Source: Caenimonas koreensis DSM 17982
GTDB taxonomy: Bacteria; Pseudomonadota; Gammaproteobacteria; Burkholderiales; Burkholderiaceae_C
Reading direction: 5' to 3'
Length of the DNA: 64,000 nt
Assembly: GCF_009646335.1 (NCBI RefSeq)
Contig: NZ_WJBU01000009.1
Coordinates: 1-64,000 of the forward strand
In this document: positions 25,091 to 33,499 of the stretch, one piece after another
How the letters are laid out: every line of letters begins with the position of its first letter
How positions within the stretch are numbered: the first letter of the stretch is position 1
The notes under the pieces: generated by a model
Seen by the model: only the letters and a program-made list of their open reading frames with translations
Told to the model about the DNA's origin: nothing
Database searches by the model: none
Made by a program: the position numbers and the translations under genes

Positions 25091-25421
25091 GAAGCCCGCC
25101 AGACCGCCGCTGGTGCAATCTGGGAAACCAGGCACTGGAGGAACGTCCGGACTGCATAGGGCAGCGTAGCAGGTAACACCTGTCCACCGTGAGGTGAGGA
25201 TCAGAGCAACAGAGACGAGCCGATTGAGTTCGGGTGAAACGGGCAATCTCTACGCGCAGCAATACCAAGTAGGCCAGTGTTGATGTGGCTCCGCAGAGCT
25301 GGCGGGTAGGTAGCACCGAGCTGATCGGCGACGATCAGCCAAGAGTAATGGCGGTCACGCTTGCACCTTCGAAAGAAGATGCAAGCGACACAAAATCCGG
25401 CTTATCGGCGGACTTCACACT
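25091..25421 (+). ncRNA. rnpB: RNase P RNA, bacterial class A
   Basis: This is the catalytic RNA of RNase P, which cuts tRNA 5' leaders. Conserved blocks in order: GGAGGAACGTCCGGACTGC near 25136 (P4 5' strand region), CGGGTGAAACGGGCAATCTC near 25230, AGAGTAATGGCGGTCACG near 25341, and ACAAAATCCGGCTTATCGG near 25389. The 5' end GAAGCCCGCC pairs with the 3' end GGCGGACTTC to form helix P1 with one mismatch. This fixes the ends to within a few bases. About 331 nt is normal for class A. It sits between a DUF2269 gene and a convergent pseudouridine-synthase-like gene. Confidence 0.95.
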
Positions 25422-25437
25422 TATTGCGCCGGCCGCG

Positions 25438-26178
25438 TCAAAACCGCGCGTCGGCAGGCAGATAGCGCCACTGCCCGAGCGGCAGCCCCGCCAGCGGCAC
25501 GCGGCCCAGGCGCAGGCGCTTCATCGATAGCGGCCGCAGGCCGACTTCCTCGCACATCCACGGCACGAGCGCAGGGTCCATGCCCTTGATCGCAAAGCGC
25601 AGCCGCGTCTCGCTCTGCCAGCTCACCTTGGCGGGCGGCAGGCGCCAGCCTCGATACGCCAGGCCATTCGCGAGCAGCGCCATGCCGCCGTCACGGATCG
25701 TGCCGCTGACTTCCACCACGAGTTCCTGTTCGATCAGCAGCGCGTCTTCAGTCAGCTTGCGAACAATGCGGAAGTCCTGGCTGTACACGGCCAGGCCGCT
25801 GGCCTGCGCGGGCATGTCGAGCATCGGTGCGAGCTTGGCGAAATGCCGTTTGAGAATGCGCGGCGAAGCGCCTCCTGAAGTTCCAGCTTCAGCCGCGTGG
25901 TTGGCGGGCGTGAGCAGCCTCTGCGCTTCGTCGTAGCCCATGCCAACAGGCTTGTGCAGCAGCAGCGTGACGGGCTGCGCGTCTTCAGCCACGGCATGCG
26001 GGTCGATCACCACGTTCTGTTGTTCCGCGACGCGTGATTGCGGCTCCTCAACCACGACGCCATCCACGCGCACCCAGCCGCCTTCGATGAACAGCTCGGC
26101 CTCGCGCCGCGAGCACTGCGCCAGCGCCGCGACGCGCTTGGCCAGGCGTATGGGTTCAGCCATGGGCGGACCGCGCAT
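25438..26178 (-). CDS. S4-domain RNA pseudouridine-synthase-like protein (RsuA/RluF group)
   Basis: A 246-residue protein with an N-terminal S4 RNA-binding domain (LAKRVAALAQCSRREAELFI, then EGGWVRVDGVVV) and a TruB/RsuA-type synthase domain with LLLHKPVGMGYDEA. In RsuA/RluB/E/F enzymes the catalytic Asp is in a (R)LDxxTxGL motif. Here the equivalent region reads MLDMPAQASGLAVYSQD, with the Asp two residues further from GL than usual. It may still modify rRNA, or be a non-catalytic relative. It starts directly after the Nudix-MBL stop; MAEP at 26163 is an alternative start. Confidence 0.75.
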   Translation of the reverse strand: MRGPPMAEPIRLAKRVAALAQCSRREAELFIEGGWVRVDGVVVEEPQSRVAEQQNVVIDPHAVAEDAQPVTLLLHKPVGMGYDEAQRLLTPANHAAEAGTSGGASPRILKRHFAKLAPMLDMPAQASGLAVYSQDFRIVRKLTEDALLIEQELVVEVSGTIRDGGMALLANGLAYRGWRLPPAKVSWQSETRLRFAIKGMDPALVPWMCEEVGLRPLSMKRLRLGRVPLAGLPLGQWRYLPADARF

Positions 26179-27816
26179 TCATAGAGCAGCCAGTCCGAGC
26201 GACTCGATACGTTGCACGTGCGCCAGCAGCGAGCGCATCGCGATGGGCCACATGCGCGGCGGCACGTCGTTGTAGGCGACGCCAACCCAGTCTTGCATGG
26301 AGCCGTGCGGCAGCGCCTGCATCGCCGCGATGACCTTGGCTTCGCGTTGCAGGCGGTGTGCCTTCAGCTGCGCAATGGCTTGCGTCGCGAAGCCCAGAAC
26401 GTGTCCGTGCGCGGGCAGGATGAATTCGATGCCGTACTGCCCGCACGCAGCCGTGAGCTTGTCGAGCGAGTCGAGGTAGTCGCTCATGTTGCCGTCGGGC
26501 GGGTCGACGATGGTTGTGCTGCCGTTGAGCACGTGGTCACCCGAGAACAGCAGCCCATCTTCGACCAGCACGAGGCACAGGTGATTGGCCGCGTGGCCCG
26601 GCGTGTGAATCGCGCGCAGCGTGTGTTTCACGCCGGCGCCTTCGACCGACACGTCGTCGCCATCGGCAAGCGAACGGTCGGGCGTGAATTCGCTTGCTGC
26701 CCTCGCCGTGGGTGCAGAAGGCAACCCGAGGATCAACGGCGGCTTGGCGCACAACGCCTGCAACGGCCGCGCGCCCGGTGAATGGTCGGCATGCGAATGC
26801 GTGCAGATGATCGCGCGAATGTCGCCATTTGCCGCGCGCCAGATGCGCTCGATGTGCTCCGGCTCGTTCGGGCCGGGGTCGATGGCGATGTAGCCCGTGG
26901 CCGGGTCGCCGATGAGGTAGCTGTTGGTGCCCGGCCCCGTCATCACGCCCGGATTTGGCGCGGTGATACGCGTCACGTTCTTGAGCAGCGGCACCGGCTG
27001 GCCCACTCGCCAGTCCAGGTGATGCACGAGCTGCCCGTCGGGGCTGACCAGTGCCAGCTCGCCGAAGGGCATGTCGCTTTCCATGTAGCGCGTATCCGCG
27101 CCGTTCACGAAGCCCGCGCGCGGGCAGCTCGTCCACAACGGTTGCTCGCCTGCGCATGCGTCGAGCACGGCCTGCACGGACTCGAACTTTGCGAGCCGCT
27201 GCAACGTACGGATGGTCGGGAAGATCATGAAGAACGTGCCCGCCTCGTGCCGCTCCAGCGCCTGCGCGGGCCGCACCCATGACGGCTCGAACTGTTCAGT
27301 TTCATCGGCGACGGGCGTCTGGCCCTCGGGCATGCGCGCCACAAGGAACTGCACATCGAAGCGGCGCGGCAAATCGCGATCGGTGATCCAGTGCGCGAGC
27401 AAGTACACGTCGTCGGCGGCGAGCAGGAGCCCGCGCTGCGCGCACTGGGCGGCCAGTGGCTGATGGCGATCAAGCGCAGCAATGTCGCTGGCATCTGCAG
27501 CGCGGCCATCGGCATGGCGCGCGATAAGCACGCCGAGTTCCTCGAAGCTCTCGCGAATCGCGGCGATGGCTTGGGTGAGGCGTTCGTCGCTCTGGGTGGC
27601 GCGACGCGTGGCATAGGCGTGGGCTTGCGAATCCGCCGCGTCGATCGTGCCGCCAGGAAAGACATACGCACCGGGCGCGAAGCTCGCCGTGGCGGAACGG
27701 CGCGTCATCAACACCTCGATGCCATGCGGCGTGTCGCGCAGCAGGAGCACGGTGGCGGCGGGGCGCGGCCGGGCAGGTTCGATCTGGGGGTGGAGGTGCT
27801 GCGTGGTTCGGACCAT
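26179..27816 (-). CDS. Nudix - metallo-beta-lactamase fusion protein
   Basis: A 545-residue two-domain protein. Residues ~18-230 are Nudix-like: [20 protein letters not shown], then [12 protein letters not shown] with a ~20-residue insertion before [15 protein letters not shown], so the Nudix box is stretched. Residues ~275-545 are a LACTB2-like MBL hydrolase: [23 protein letters not shown], and FSGDHVLNG as metal ligands. This arrangement recurs in proteobacteria. It may hydrolyse an acyl-CoA, a nucleotide-linked thioester or RNA; the substrate is unknown. It is divergent from dapF and its start lies at one arm of a 13-bp inverted repeat. Confidence 0.85.
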   Translation of the reverse strand: MVRTTQHLHPQIEPARPRPAATVLLLRDTPHGIEVLMTRRSATASFAPGAYVFPGGTIDAADSQAHAYATRRATQSDERLTQAIAAIRESFEELGVLIARHADGRAADASDIAALDRHQPLAAQCAQRGLLLAADDVYLLAHWITDRDLPRRFDVQFLVARMPEGQTPVADETEQFEPSWVRPAQALERHEAGTFFMIFPTIRTLQRLAKFESVQAVLDACAGEQPLWTSCPRAGFVNGADTRYMESDMPFGELALVSPDGQLVHHLDWRVGQPVPLLKNVTRITAPNPGVMTGPGTNSYLIGDPATGYIAIDPGPNEPEHIERIWRAANGDIRAIICTHSHADHSPGARPLQALCAKPPLILGLPSAPTARAASEFTPDRSLADGDDVSVEGAGVKHTLRAIHTPGHAANHLCLVLVEDGLLFSGDHVLNGSTTIVDPPDGNMSDYLDSLDKLTAACGQYGIEFILPAHGHVLGFATQAIAQLKAHRLQREAKVIAAMQALPHGSMQDWVGVAYNDVPPRMWPIAMRSLLAHVQRIESLGLAAL

Positions 27817-27874
27817 GCGCGATTATCGGTGCGCCGCGGCGCTGTGGCCTTGCGCCGTGGCCCGATAATCGCGC
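27817..27874. promoter_or_regulatory. 13-bp inverted repeat with back-to-back -10 boxes between the Nudix-MBL gene and dapF
   Basis: GCGCGATTATCGG (27817-27829) and its exact complement CCGATAATCGCGC (27862-27874) flank the divergent gap. Each arm contains GATAAT pointing outward, ending 5 bases before the minus-strand ATG and 6 bases before the dapF ATG. This suits two leaderless divergent promoters or one dimeric operator. No Shine-Dalgarno is visible for either gene. Confidence 0.55.
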
Positions 27875-27875
27875 C

Positions 27876-28748
27876 ATGCGGATTCGCTTTACCAAGATGC
27901 AGGGTGCCGGCAACGACTTCGTCGTGCTCGACGAGACACGCGCCCTGCTGCAGCTCACCCCCGCGCAGTACCGCTTCCTGGCCGACAGGCACTTCGGTGT
28001 TGGCGCCGACCAGGTGCTGTCCGTGCGGCTATCGCCCGCGCCGGGCATCGACTTCGAATATGTGATCCATAACGCCGACGGCGGCGAAGTGGAGCAGTGC
28101 GGCAATGGCGCGCGCTGCTTTGTCCGCTATGTGAGCGACAAGCACCTGACCGATCGTGACCGCGTGCGCGTCAAGACGCTCGGCGGCGTGATCGAGCCGC
28201 GGCTCAACCCGGATGGGCGCGTGACCGTGGACATGGGTGCGCCGGTGTTCGAGGCCGGCCAGATCCCTTTTGACCGCGCCGGGCTTTCGCCGCACGAAGC
28301 CGGCACCTGGGAGAAATGGACGCTCGCGCTCGGCGCCGACCCGGCTTCGCCGAAGGTGGCCGTGGCTCTCGTCTCAATGGGCAATCCCCATGCCGTGCAG
28401 GAGGTGCCGAGTGTTGACGACGCGCCCGTCCACACCGTGGGGCCGCAAGTCGAAAACCACCCGCGCTTTCCCAGGCGCGTGAACGCGGGTTTCATGGAAG
28501 TCGTGAATCGCGCGCTCATCAAGCTGCGCGTGTGGGAGCGCGGAGCCGGCGAAACCCTCGCATGCGGCACGGGTGCATGCGCCGCCGTCGTGGCCGGAAT
28601 CCGCCTGGGCCGGCTGGAAAGCCGCGTTGATGTGCAAACGCGCGGCGGCATGCTGACGATCGAATGGAACGGCGTCGGCGAGCCGGTGCTCATGACTGGC
28701 CCGGCCGTGACTGTGTTCGAAGGCGAAATCGAGGTACCCGATCAATGA
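27876..28748 (+). CDS. dapF: Diaminopimelate epimerase
   Basis: A 290-residue DapF, which converts LL- to meso-diaminopimelate for lysine and peptidoglycan synthesis. The start [16 protein letters not shown], the first catalytic Cys in [14 protein letters not shown] near residue 74, the second in [15 protein letters not shown] near residue 229, and the SMGNPHAV and NAGFMEVV segments are all present. It overlaps the DUF484 gene by 4 bases (ATGA). dapF-DUF484-xerC is a widely conserved order. The murE product carries the matching DAP specificity. Confidence 0.95.
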   Translation: MRIRFTKMQGAGNDFVVLDETRALLQLTPAQYRFLADRHFGVGADQVLSVRLSPAPGIDFEYVIHNADGGEVEQCGNGARCFVRYVSDKHLTDRDRVRVKTLGGVIEPRLNPDGRVTVDMGAPVFEAGQIPFDRAGLSPHEAGTWEKWTLALGADPASPKVAVALVSMGNPHAVQEVPSVDDAPVHTVGPQVENHPRFPRRVNAGFMEVVNRALIKLRVWERGAGETLACGTGACAAVVAGIRLGRLESRVDVQTRGGMLTIEWNGVGEPVLMTGPAVTVFEGEIEVPDQ

Positions 28749-29437
28749 CAAGCGAAAACATGAACCCGATCACCGAAGACGACATTGCCAACTACCTGGC
28801 GAACACGCCTGACTTCTTCTCACGCCATGCCGAGTTGCTCGCGACCGTGCAGCTCACCAGCCCGCACGGCAATCGCGCAGTGAGCCTGCAGGAGCGCCAG
28901 GCCGAGATGCTGCGCGAGAAGATCAAGGCGCTGGAGCACCGCCTGATGGACATGGTGCGCAACGGCACCGAGAACGTCATCATCTCCGACCGCCTGCATC
29001 GCTGGGCGCGTGCGATCTTCGCCGTGCAGTCGGGCAGGGCGCTGCCCGCCACCATCGCAGCTGAACTCGCTGCGCAGTTCCAGGTGCCGCAGGTCGCGAT
29101 CAAGATGTGGGATGTCGATGCTCGCTACGGCGGCGACGTGTTCGCCGAGGGCGTGAGCGACGACGCGAAGACGCTCGCTGCGTCGCTCAGCCAGCCGTAT
29201 TGCGGCGTGAACTCCGGCTTCGAGGCCGCGGGCTGGCTCGAGAACCCGTCGATAGCGATGTCGCTTGCGCTGCTGCCGCTGCGCGAAGGCGCGGCAAACA
29301 ACGCTGGCCCTGCTTTCGGCATGCTGGTGCTCGCGTCGCCCGATCCGCAGCGCTACCAGAGTGGCATGGGCACGGATTTCCTCGAACGCATCGCCGAGCT
29401 GGCAAGCGCCGCGCTGCTGCGCTTGCGCCCCAGGTAA
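28745..29437 (+). CDS. DUF484 family protein
   Basis: A 230-residue DUF484 protein, start ATG 28745 overlapping dapF. The N-terminal motif [20 protein letters not shown] is diagnostic, followed by a coiled coil ([20 protein letters not shown]) near residue 45 and a GAF-like C-terminal part ending [19 protein letters not shown]. The family is conserved between dapF and xerC in beta- and gammaproteobacteria; its role is unresolved. Cytosolic. xerC begins 13 bases downstream. Confidence 0.9.
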   Translation: MTSENMNPITEDDIANYLANTPDFFSRHAELLATVQLTSPHGNRAVSLQERQAEMLREKIKALEHRLMDMVRNGTENVIISDRLHRWARAIFAVQSGRALPATIAAELAAQFQVPQVAIKMWDVDARYGGDVFAEGVSDDAKTLAASLSQPYCGVNSGFEAAGWLENPSIAMSLALLPLREGAANNAGPAFGMLVLASPDPQRYQSGMGTDFLERIAELASAALLRLRPR

Positions 29438-29450
29438 GGAAGCCTGCAGA

Positions 29451-30371
29451 GTGGACGACGCCGCGCTCGTCGAGAAGTACCTCGAGCATGTGCGTGTCGA
29501 AAAGCGGCTCGCGCAGCGCACCGTCGAGCTGTATTCGCTCGACTTGAAGCGACTGTTGGACAACGCATCAGCCGCAGGCGTTGCGCTTGCCCATGTGCAG
29601 AACGCGCACATCCGCCGCTGGGTCGCGCAAATGCACAGCGCAGGGCGCAGCGGCCGCGGCATTGCGCTGATCCTGTCGGGCTGGCGCGGCTTCTATGTGT
29701 GGCTGGGCAAGCAAGGGTTGGTCGCGAGCAACCCGGTGCAGGATGTGCGTGCGCCCAAGGCGCCCAAGCCGCTGCCCAAGGCACTCAGCGTCGATGATTC
29801 GGTGCAGCTCGCCGAGCATCGCAGCGACGACGAAGACCCATGGCTGCAAGCGCGCGACGTGGCAATTGTCGAGCTGCTCTATGGCTGCGGCCTGCGCGTC
29901 GGCGAAATCGTGGGGCTCGATGTGCAGGCCAGTGCAGCAGCACGTGGGTGGATCGACTTGCCGTCTGCCGAAGCGAACGTGCTGGGCAAAGGCAGCAAGC
30001 GGCGCAGCGTGCCGGTAGGCACCAAAGCCCTGGAGGCGCTTCAAGCGTGGCTGGCCGTGCGAAACCAGGTCCCTCAAACGGAAACAGCGCTGTTCATCGG
30101 CAGGCACGGCACACGCCTGACAGCCCAGTCGATCTGGCAGCGGCTGAAGCGGCGAAGCCTGATGGCGGGGCTGGCCACACCCGTGCACCCGCACATGCTG
30201 CGCCATTCATTTGCGAGCCACCTGCTGCAATCCAGCGGTGACTTGCGTGCCGTGCAGGAACTGTTGGGTCACGCGAACATCACGACGACGCAGGTGTATA
30301 CGCGGCTGGATTTCCAGCATCTGGCCAAGGCTTACGACGCGGCGCATCCGCGTGCCAAGCGCGGCAAGTGA
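29451..30371 (+). CDS. xerC: Tyrosine recombinase XerC
   Basis: GTG 29451 gives 306 residues. The N-terminal SAM-like domain (VEKYLEHVRVEKRLAQRTVE) binds one half of dif. The catalytic domain shows the Arg of CGLRVGEIVGL near residue 148, Lys in VLGKGSKRRSVPV, His-x-x-Arg in PHMLRHSFASHLL near residue 249, His in LGHANITTTQVYT near residue 274 and the following Tyr nucleophile. With XerD it resolves chromosome dimers at division. Length and gene context (after dapF-DUF484) support XerC over XerD. Confidence 0.92.
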   Translation: MDDAALVEKYLEHVRVEKRLAQRTVELYSLDLKRLLDNASAAGVALAHVQNAHIRRWVAQMHSAGRSGRGIALILSGWRGFYVWLGKQGLVASNPVQDVRAPKAPKPLPKALSVDDSVQLAEHRSDDEDPWLQARDVAIVELLYGCGLRVGEIVGLDVQASAAARGWIDLPSAEANVLGKGSKRRSVPVGTKALEALQAWLAVRNQVPQTETALFIGRHGTRLTAQSIWQRLKRRSLMAGLATPVHPHMLRHSFASHLLQSSGDLRAVQELLGHANITTTQVYTRLDFQHLAKAYDAAHPRAKRGK

Positions 30372-30392
30372 CGCGCCAGTGCTTGCGCACGT

Positions 30393-32117
30393 TCAGCTGC
30401 GCAGCGTGAACACTGCGCGCTTGCTCTCGGGCGGCACAGCAGCCAGCAATGCTTCCAGCCGCTGGATGACGCCATCAGCGTCGGCGCGCTCGGTGGGCAC
30501 GACGGTCAGGCCGATACGCACCCGAGCCACACATTCGATGGGTTTGTTCTTGAAGGGCATCAGGCAGCGTGCGACCACGCGCGGCCCGGCAGAGGCGGCC
30601 TCTTCTTCATTCATGGGTCCTTCCATCAGCAGGCCGAACCGCAAGTCGCCCAGCCGCGCCACGCTATCGATCTCGCGCGCCGACGAGAGCAGGCGGCCCG
30701 CCACGAGCAGTGGCAGTTCATCAGCCGCACGCTGGCCGAAGTCGCGCCGGATCTGCTCCGAGTTGACGATGTCGATCATCAGGACGGCGCTTTGGTACTT
30801 CAGCCGTTCGCAGCGGTGCATCATGCGAGCCAGCCGCTCCCTGAACACGTAGCTGTTGATCAGGCCCGTTGCGGGATCGATGCGGTCGAGCCCCTGCATG
30901 CGCCGATGGTGCTCGCGCCGTTGCTGGCTACGCAGCATCAGGATCACGAGCAAGACGGGCAGTTCGATGGCGATGCCTACCTGCATGCCATGCATCGTCC
31001 AGAAGCTGATCGGGATCAACCCGAGCAGCCGCGCCATCGGAAAGCACGCGCCGATGATCACCGGCGCCATGCCGCCGAGCAGCCACAGCCCGTAGCGGTC
31101 CCCGCGCCGCGCCGCCCACACCACGACGACGACGGCGACTGTTGTGGTGAACACGATATACGGCACCATGATGCGAAAGCGCAGCGACGGCTCGATAAGC
31201 CCGACGAGCGCAGCAACCGGCAGCGACGAGAGCGCCAGCACCACCAGCATCCTGTGCAGCCGGGGCGAGCGCTCCGTGATCGAGACGACTTCCGAGAAGA
31301 ACCAGATCAGCGAGCCCACGGTGAGCACCGGGAACACCATCGACGACACATCGTTCCAGCCTCGCCAGTGGGGCCAGAGGTGCAAGCCGCCAATGCCTGT
31401 AAGCGCAGCCTGGCTGAATGCCATCAAGGCAACGCTCAATGCGTAGAAAGCGTAGGCCCTGTCGCGCAGCGAGATGGCACTGAGCAACGCCACCGCGACG
31501 GCCAGGCCTGCAAGGCCGAAGTAAATGCCGAGGATGAGCGATGTCTGCTGTTCGTGGCGGCTGAGGTAGCTCTCGCTCACGAATGACAGCGGCGCGCTGA
31601 AGCTGTGCGGGTTTTCCACGCGCAACAGGAACTTGCGCGGCTCTTCGGCCGAAACAACCAGCGGCATCAGCGGGTGGCGGTGCGGCACGGGCCAGTCGGC
31701 CACGGCAATCAGGTCGCCCGCAGTTTGCGGCAGCCACTTGCCGATGCTGTCGGGCGTGTAGAGCGTCACGCGGTTCACGGCCGAGTAAGGAATCTCGAGA
31801 TACCAGCGCTCTGCGTCAGGCGCGGGCGGGATCGTGAAGCGGATCCACAGCGCCTTGCCGGTGGTCAGCGGGTAGATCGCGTGATCGTGCGTTGGCTCCC
31901 ACACGATCTTGTCGCTGCTGGCCACAAAATCGACAAGTGCCGAGCCCGATTCGTCCATCCAGGCATCACCCCAGTCGAGCATTTGTACCGGCTGCCTGGC
32001 GACGTCGAGTTCCAGCACGCTGCGCGCAGACGCGGTCTGCACAGCCAGGACCATGAGTGCGAAGCCCAGCAGCAGCGCGCAGGCTGATCGCCACAGGCTG
32101 GCAGCCTTGTAGTTCAT
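30393..32117 (-). CDS. 7TM-DISM sensor with degenerate GGDEF domain
   Basis: ATG 32117 gives 574 residues. A signal segment is followed by a periplasmic 7TMR-DISMED2 sensor domain (RFTIPPAPDAERWYLEIPYS near residue 90), seven membrane helices (residues ~190-390), and a cytosolic GGDEF-fold domain (DPATGLINSYVFRERLARMM onward). The catalytic GGDEF motif is replaced by RLGDLRFG near residue 489, so cyclic-di-GMP synthesis is unlikely. It may bind GTP or act as a regulatory partner. The ligand of the sensor domain is often a carbohydrate or amine in this class. Divergent from the methyltransferase at 32193. Confidence 0.85.
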   Translation of the reverse strand: MNYKAASLWRSACALLLGFALMVLAVQTASARSVLELDVARQPVQMLDWGDAWMDESGSALVDFVASSDKIVWEPTHDHAIYPLTTGKALWIRFTIPPAPDAERWYLEIPYSAVNRVTLYTPDSIGKWLPQTAGDLIAVADWPVPHRHPLMPLVVSAEEPRKFLLRVENPHSFSAPLSFVSESYLSRHEQQTSLILGIYFGLAGLAVAVALLSAISLRDRAYAFYALSVALMAFSQAALTGIGGLHLWPHWRGWNDVSSMVFPVLTVGSLIWFFSEVVSITERSPRLHRMLVVLALSSLPVAALVGLIEPSLRFRIMVPYIVFTTTVAVVVVVWAARRGDRYGLWLLGGMAPVIIGACFPMARLLGLIPISFWTMHGMQVGIAIELPVLLVILMLRSQQRREHHRRMQGLDRIDPATGLINSYVFRERLARMMHRCERLKYQSAVLMIDIVNSEQIRRDFGQRAADELPLLVAGRLLSSAREIDSVARLGDLRFGLLMEGPMNEEEAASAGPRVVARCLMPFKNKPIECVARVRIGLTVVPTERADADGVIQRLEALLAAVPPESKRAVFTLRS

Positions 32118-32192
32118 TTGTTGTGACTCCGCATGAGCGCGATTGTGCCTGCGCGCAGTTGTGCCCGATCCAGCGGCCCGACAATACAGCCC

Positions 32193-33377
32193 ATGAAATC
32201 CATTCGTCTGAGAGAAGGCAAGGAGCGCTCGCTCGCGCGGCACCACCCCTGGGTTTTTGATTCGGCCATTGCCAAGGGCGGCGCAGACGCAGGTGAAACG
32301 GTGCGTGTCGAATCGAGCCAGGGCCAGTTCCTGGCGTGGGCGGCGTTCAGCCCCACTTCGAAGATACGCGCGCGTGCCTGGAGCTTTGACGAAGCGCAGC
32401 GCATCGACGCGGCGTTCATGGCACAGCGTTGCCGAGAAGCCGTCAAGGCACGCGAGGGATTCGACATTGCCAGCGACGGGCTTCGGATCGTGCATGGCGA
32501 GTCTGACGGCCTGCCGGGCCTGATCGTTGACCGCTATGGCGACACGCTGGTGGCGCAGTTTCTCTCGGCCGGTGTCGAGCGCTGGAAAGCGCCTATCGCC
32601 GATGCATTGCTCGAATGCACGGGCCTTGCCAGGCTCTACGAGCGCTCCGACACGAATTCACGCTCGCTCGAAGGGCTGGCACCGGCCACAGGCTGGCTGC
32701 GAGGCGAAGGCCCGACCGAAGTGACGATCCGCGAGCACGGCTGGCAATTGACACTCGATATCGCAACGGGCCACAAGACGGGCTTCTATCTCGACCAGCG
32801 CGACAGCCGCAAGCGCTTTGCCGACCACGCCCAGCGCCTGAAATTCCAGCGCGTGCTCAACTGCTATAGCTACACCGGCGGATTCACGGTGGCGGCGCTG
32901 GCGGGCGGCGCGGCGCATGTGACCTCGATCGACTCGTCGGCACCTGCGCTCGAGCGCGCGGCGGCCCATGTGCAGCTCAATGGCTTCGATGCGGCCCGCG
33001 TGGATTTTGTCGATGCAGATGTGAATGCGTCGTTGCGCCGCTTCATCGAAGAGGGGCGCACGTTCGACGCGATCGTGCTCGACCCGCCCAAGCTCGCGCC
33101 CACTGCAGCTCACGCGGAAAGGGCCGCCCGTGCCTACAAGGACATCAACCGGCTTGCACTCACGCTGCTGGAGCCTGGTGGCGTGTTGTTCACGTTCTCG
33201 TGCTCGGGCGGCATCAGCGCGGACCTGTTCCACAAGATCGTGGCCTCGGCCGGAATTGACGCAAATGTCGATGGATTCATCACCGAGCGGCTGGGCGCAG
33301 CGCCCGATCACCCCATGACCCTGCTGTTCCCTGAGGGCGAGTACCTCAAGGGCCTGGTCGTGCAGCGCAGGGGCTAA
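32193..33377 (+). CDS. rlmI: Class I SAM-dependent rRNA methyltransferase, RlmI-like
   Basis: ATG 32193 gives 394 residues. A PUA domain (SIRLREGKERSLARHHPWVF) and a linker lead to a Rossmann methyltransferase: TGHKTGFYLDQRDSRKRFAD near residue 188, VLNCYSYTGGFTVAALAGGA as the SAM motif, then AIVLDPPKLAP as motif IV near residue 297. E. coli RlmI methylates C1962 of 23S rRNA (m5C) and has near-identical length. SCSGG near residue 337 may hold the catalytic Cys. A GACAAT box ends 7 bases before the ATG, and no Shine-Dalgarno is visible. Confidence 0.85.
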   Translation: MKSIRLREGKERSLARHHPWVFDSAIAKGGADAGETVRVESSQGQFLAWAAFSPTSKIRARAWSFDEAQRIDAAFMAQRCREAVKAREGFDIASDGLRIVHGESDGLPGLIVDRYGDTLVAQFLSAGVERWKAPIADALLECTGLARLYERSDTNSRSLEGLAPATGWLRGEGPTEVTIREHGWQLTLDIATGHKTGFYLDQRDSRKRFADHAQRLKFQRVLNCYSYTGGFTVAALAGGAAHVTSIDSSAPALERAAAHVQLNGFDAARVDFVDADVNASLRRFIEEGRTFDAIVLDPPKLAPTAAHAERAARAYKDINRLALTLLEPGGVLFTFSCSGGISADLFHKIVASAGIDANVDGFITERLGAAPDHPMTLLFPEGEYLKGLVVQRRG

Positions 33378-33386
33378 GCACGCAGG

Positions 33387-33461
33387 TTGAGCGTTCGGCG
33401 TTGAGCGTTGAGCGTCGCTGCAGTAGGTCTTCTCGCTCAACTCCGAACGCCCAACGCCCAA
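33387..33461. repeat. Heptamer hairpin repeat, copy 1 (upstream of cobW)
   Basis: Left arm of four heptamers (TTGAGCG TTCGGCG, then TTGAGCG twice) at 33387-33414; right arm CGCTCAA CTCCGAA and CGCCCAA twice at 33434-33461. The arms are imperfect reverse complements, 23 of 28 positions, with a 19-base loop. The same layout occurs at 50910-50988. It lies in the gap between the rlmI-like gene and cobW and could form a strong hairpin in DNA or RNA. Confidence 0.7.
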
Positions 33462-33499
33462 CCTCCTTAAACTATGCCGCTCTCAGGAGTACCGCAACA

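Noticed and set aside
23406-25097. GGTCGCCGATAAT followed by GTGAAGCCC occurs both upstream of 23469 and at the rnpB start
   Set aside because: 22 of 28 bases match, but a match of this size is expected several times by chance when all pairs in 64 kb are compared, so it is not evidence of duplication.
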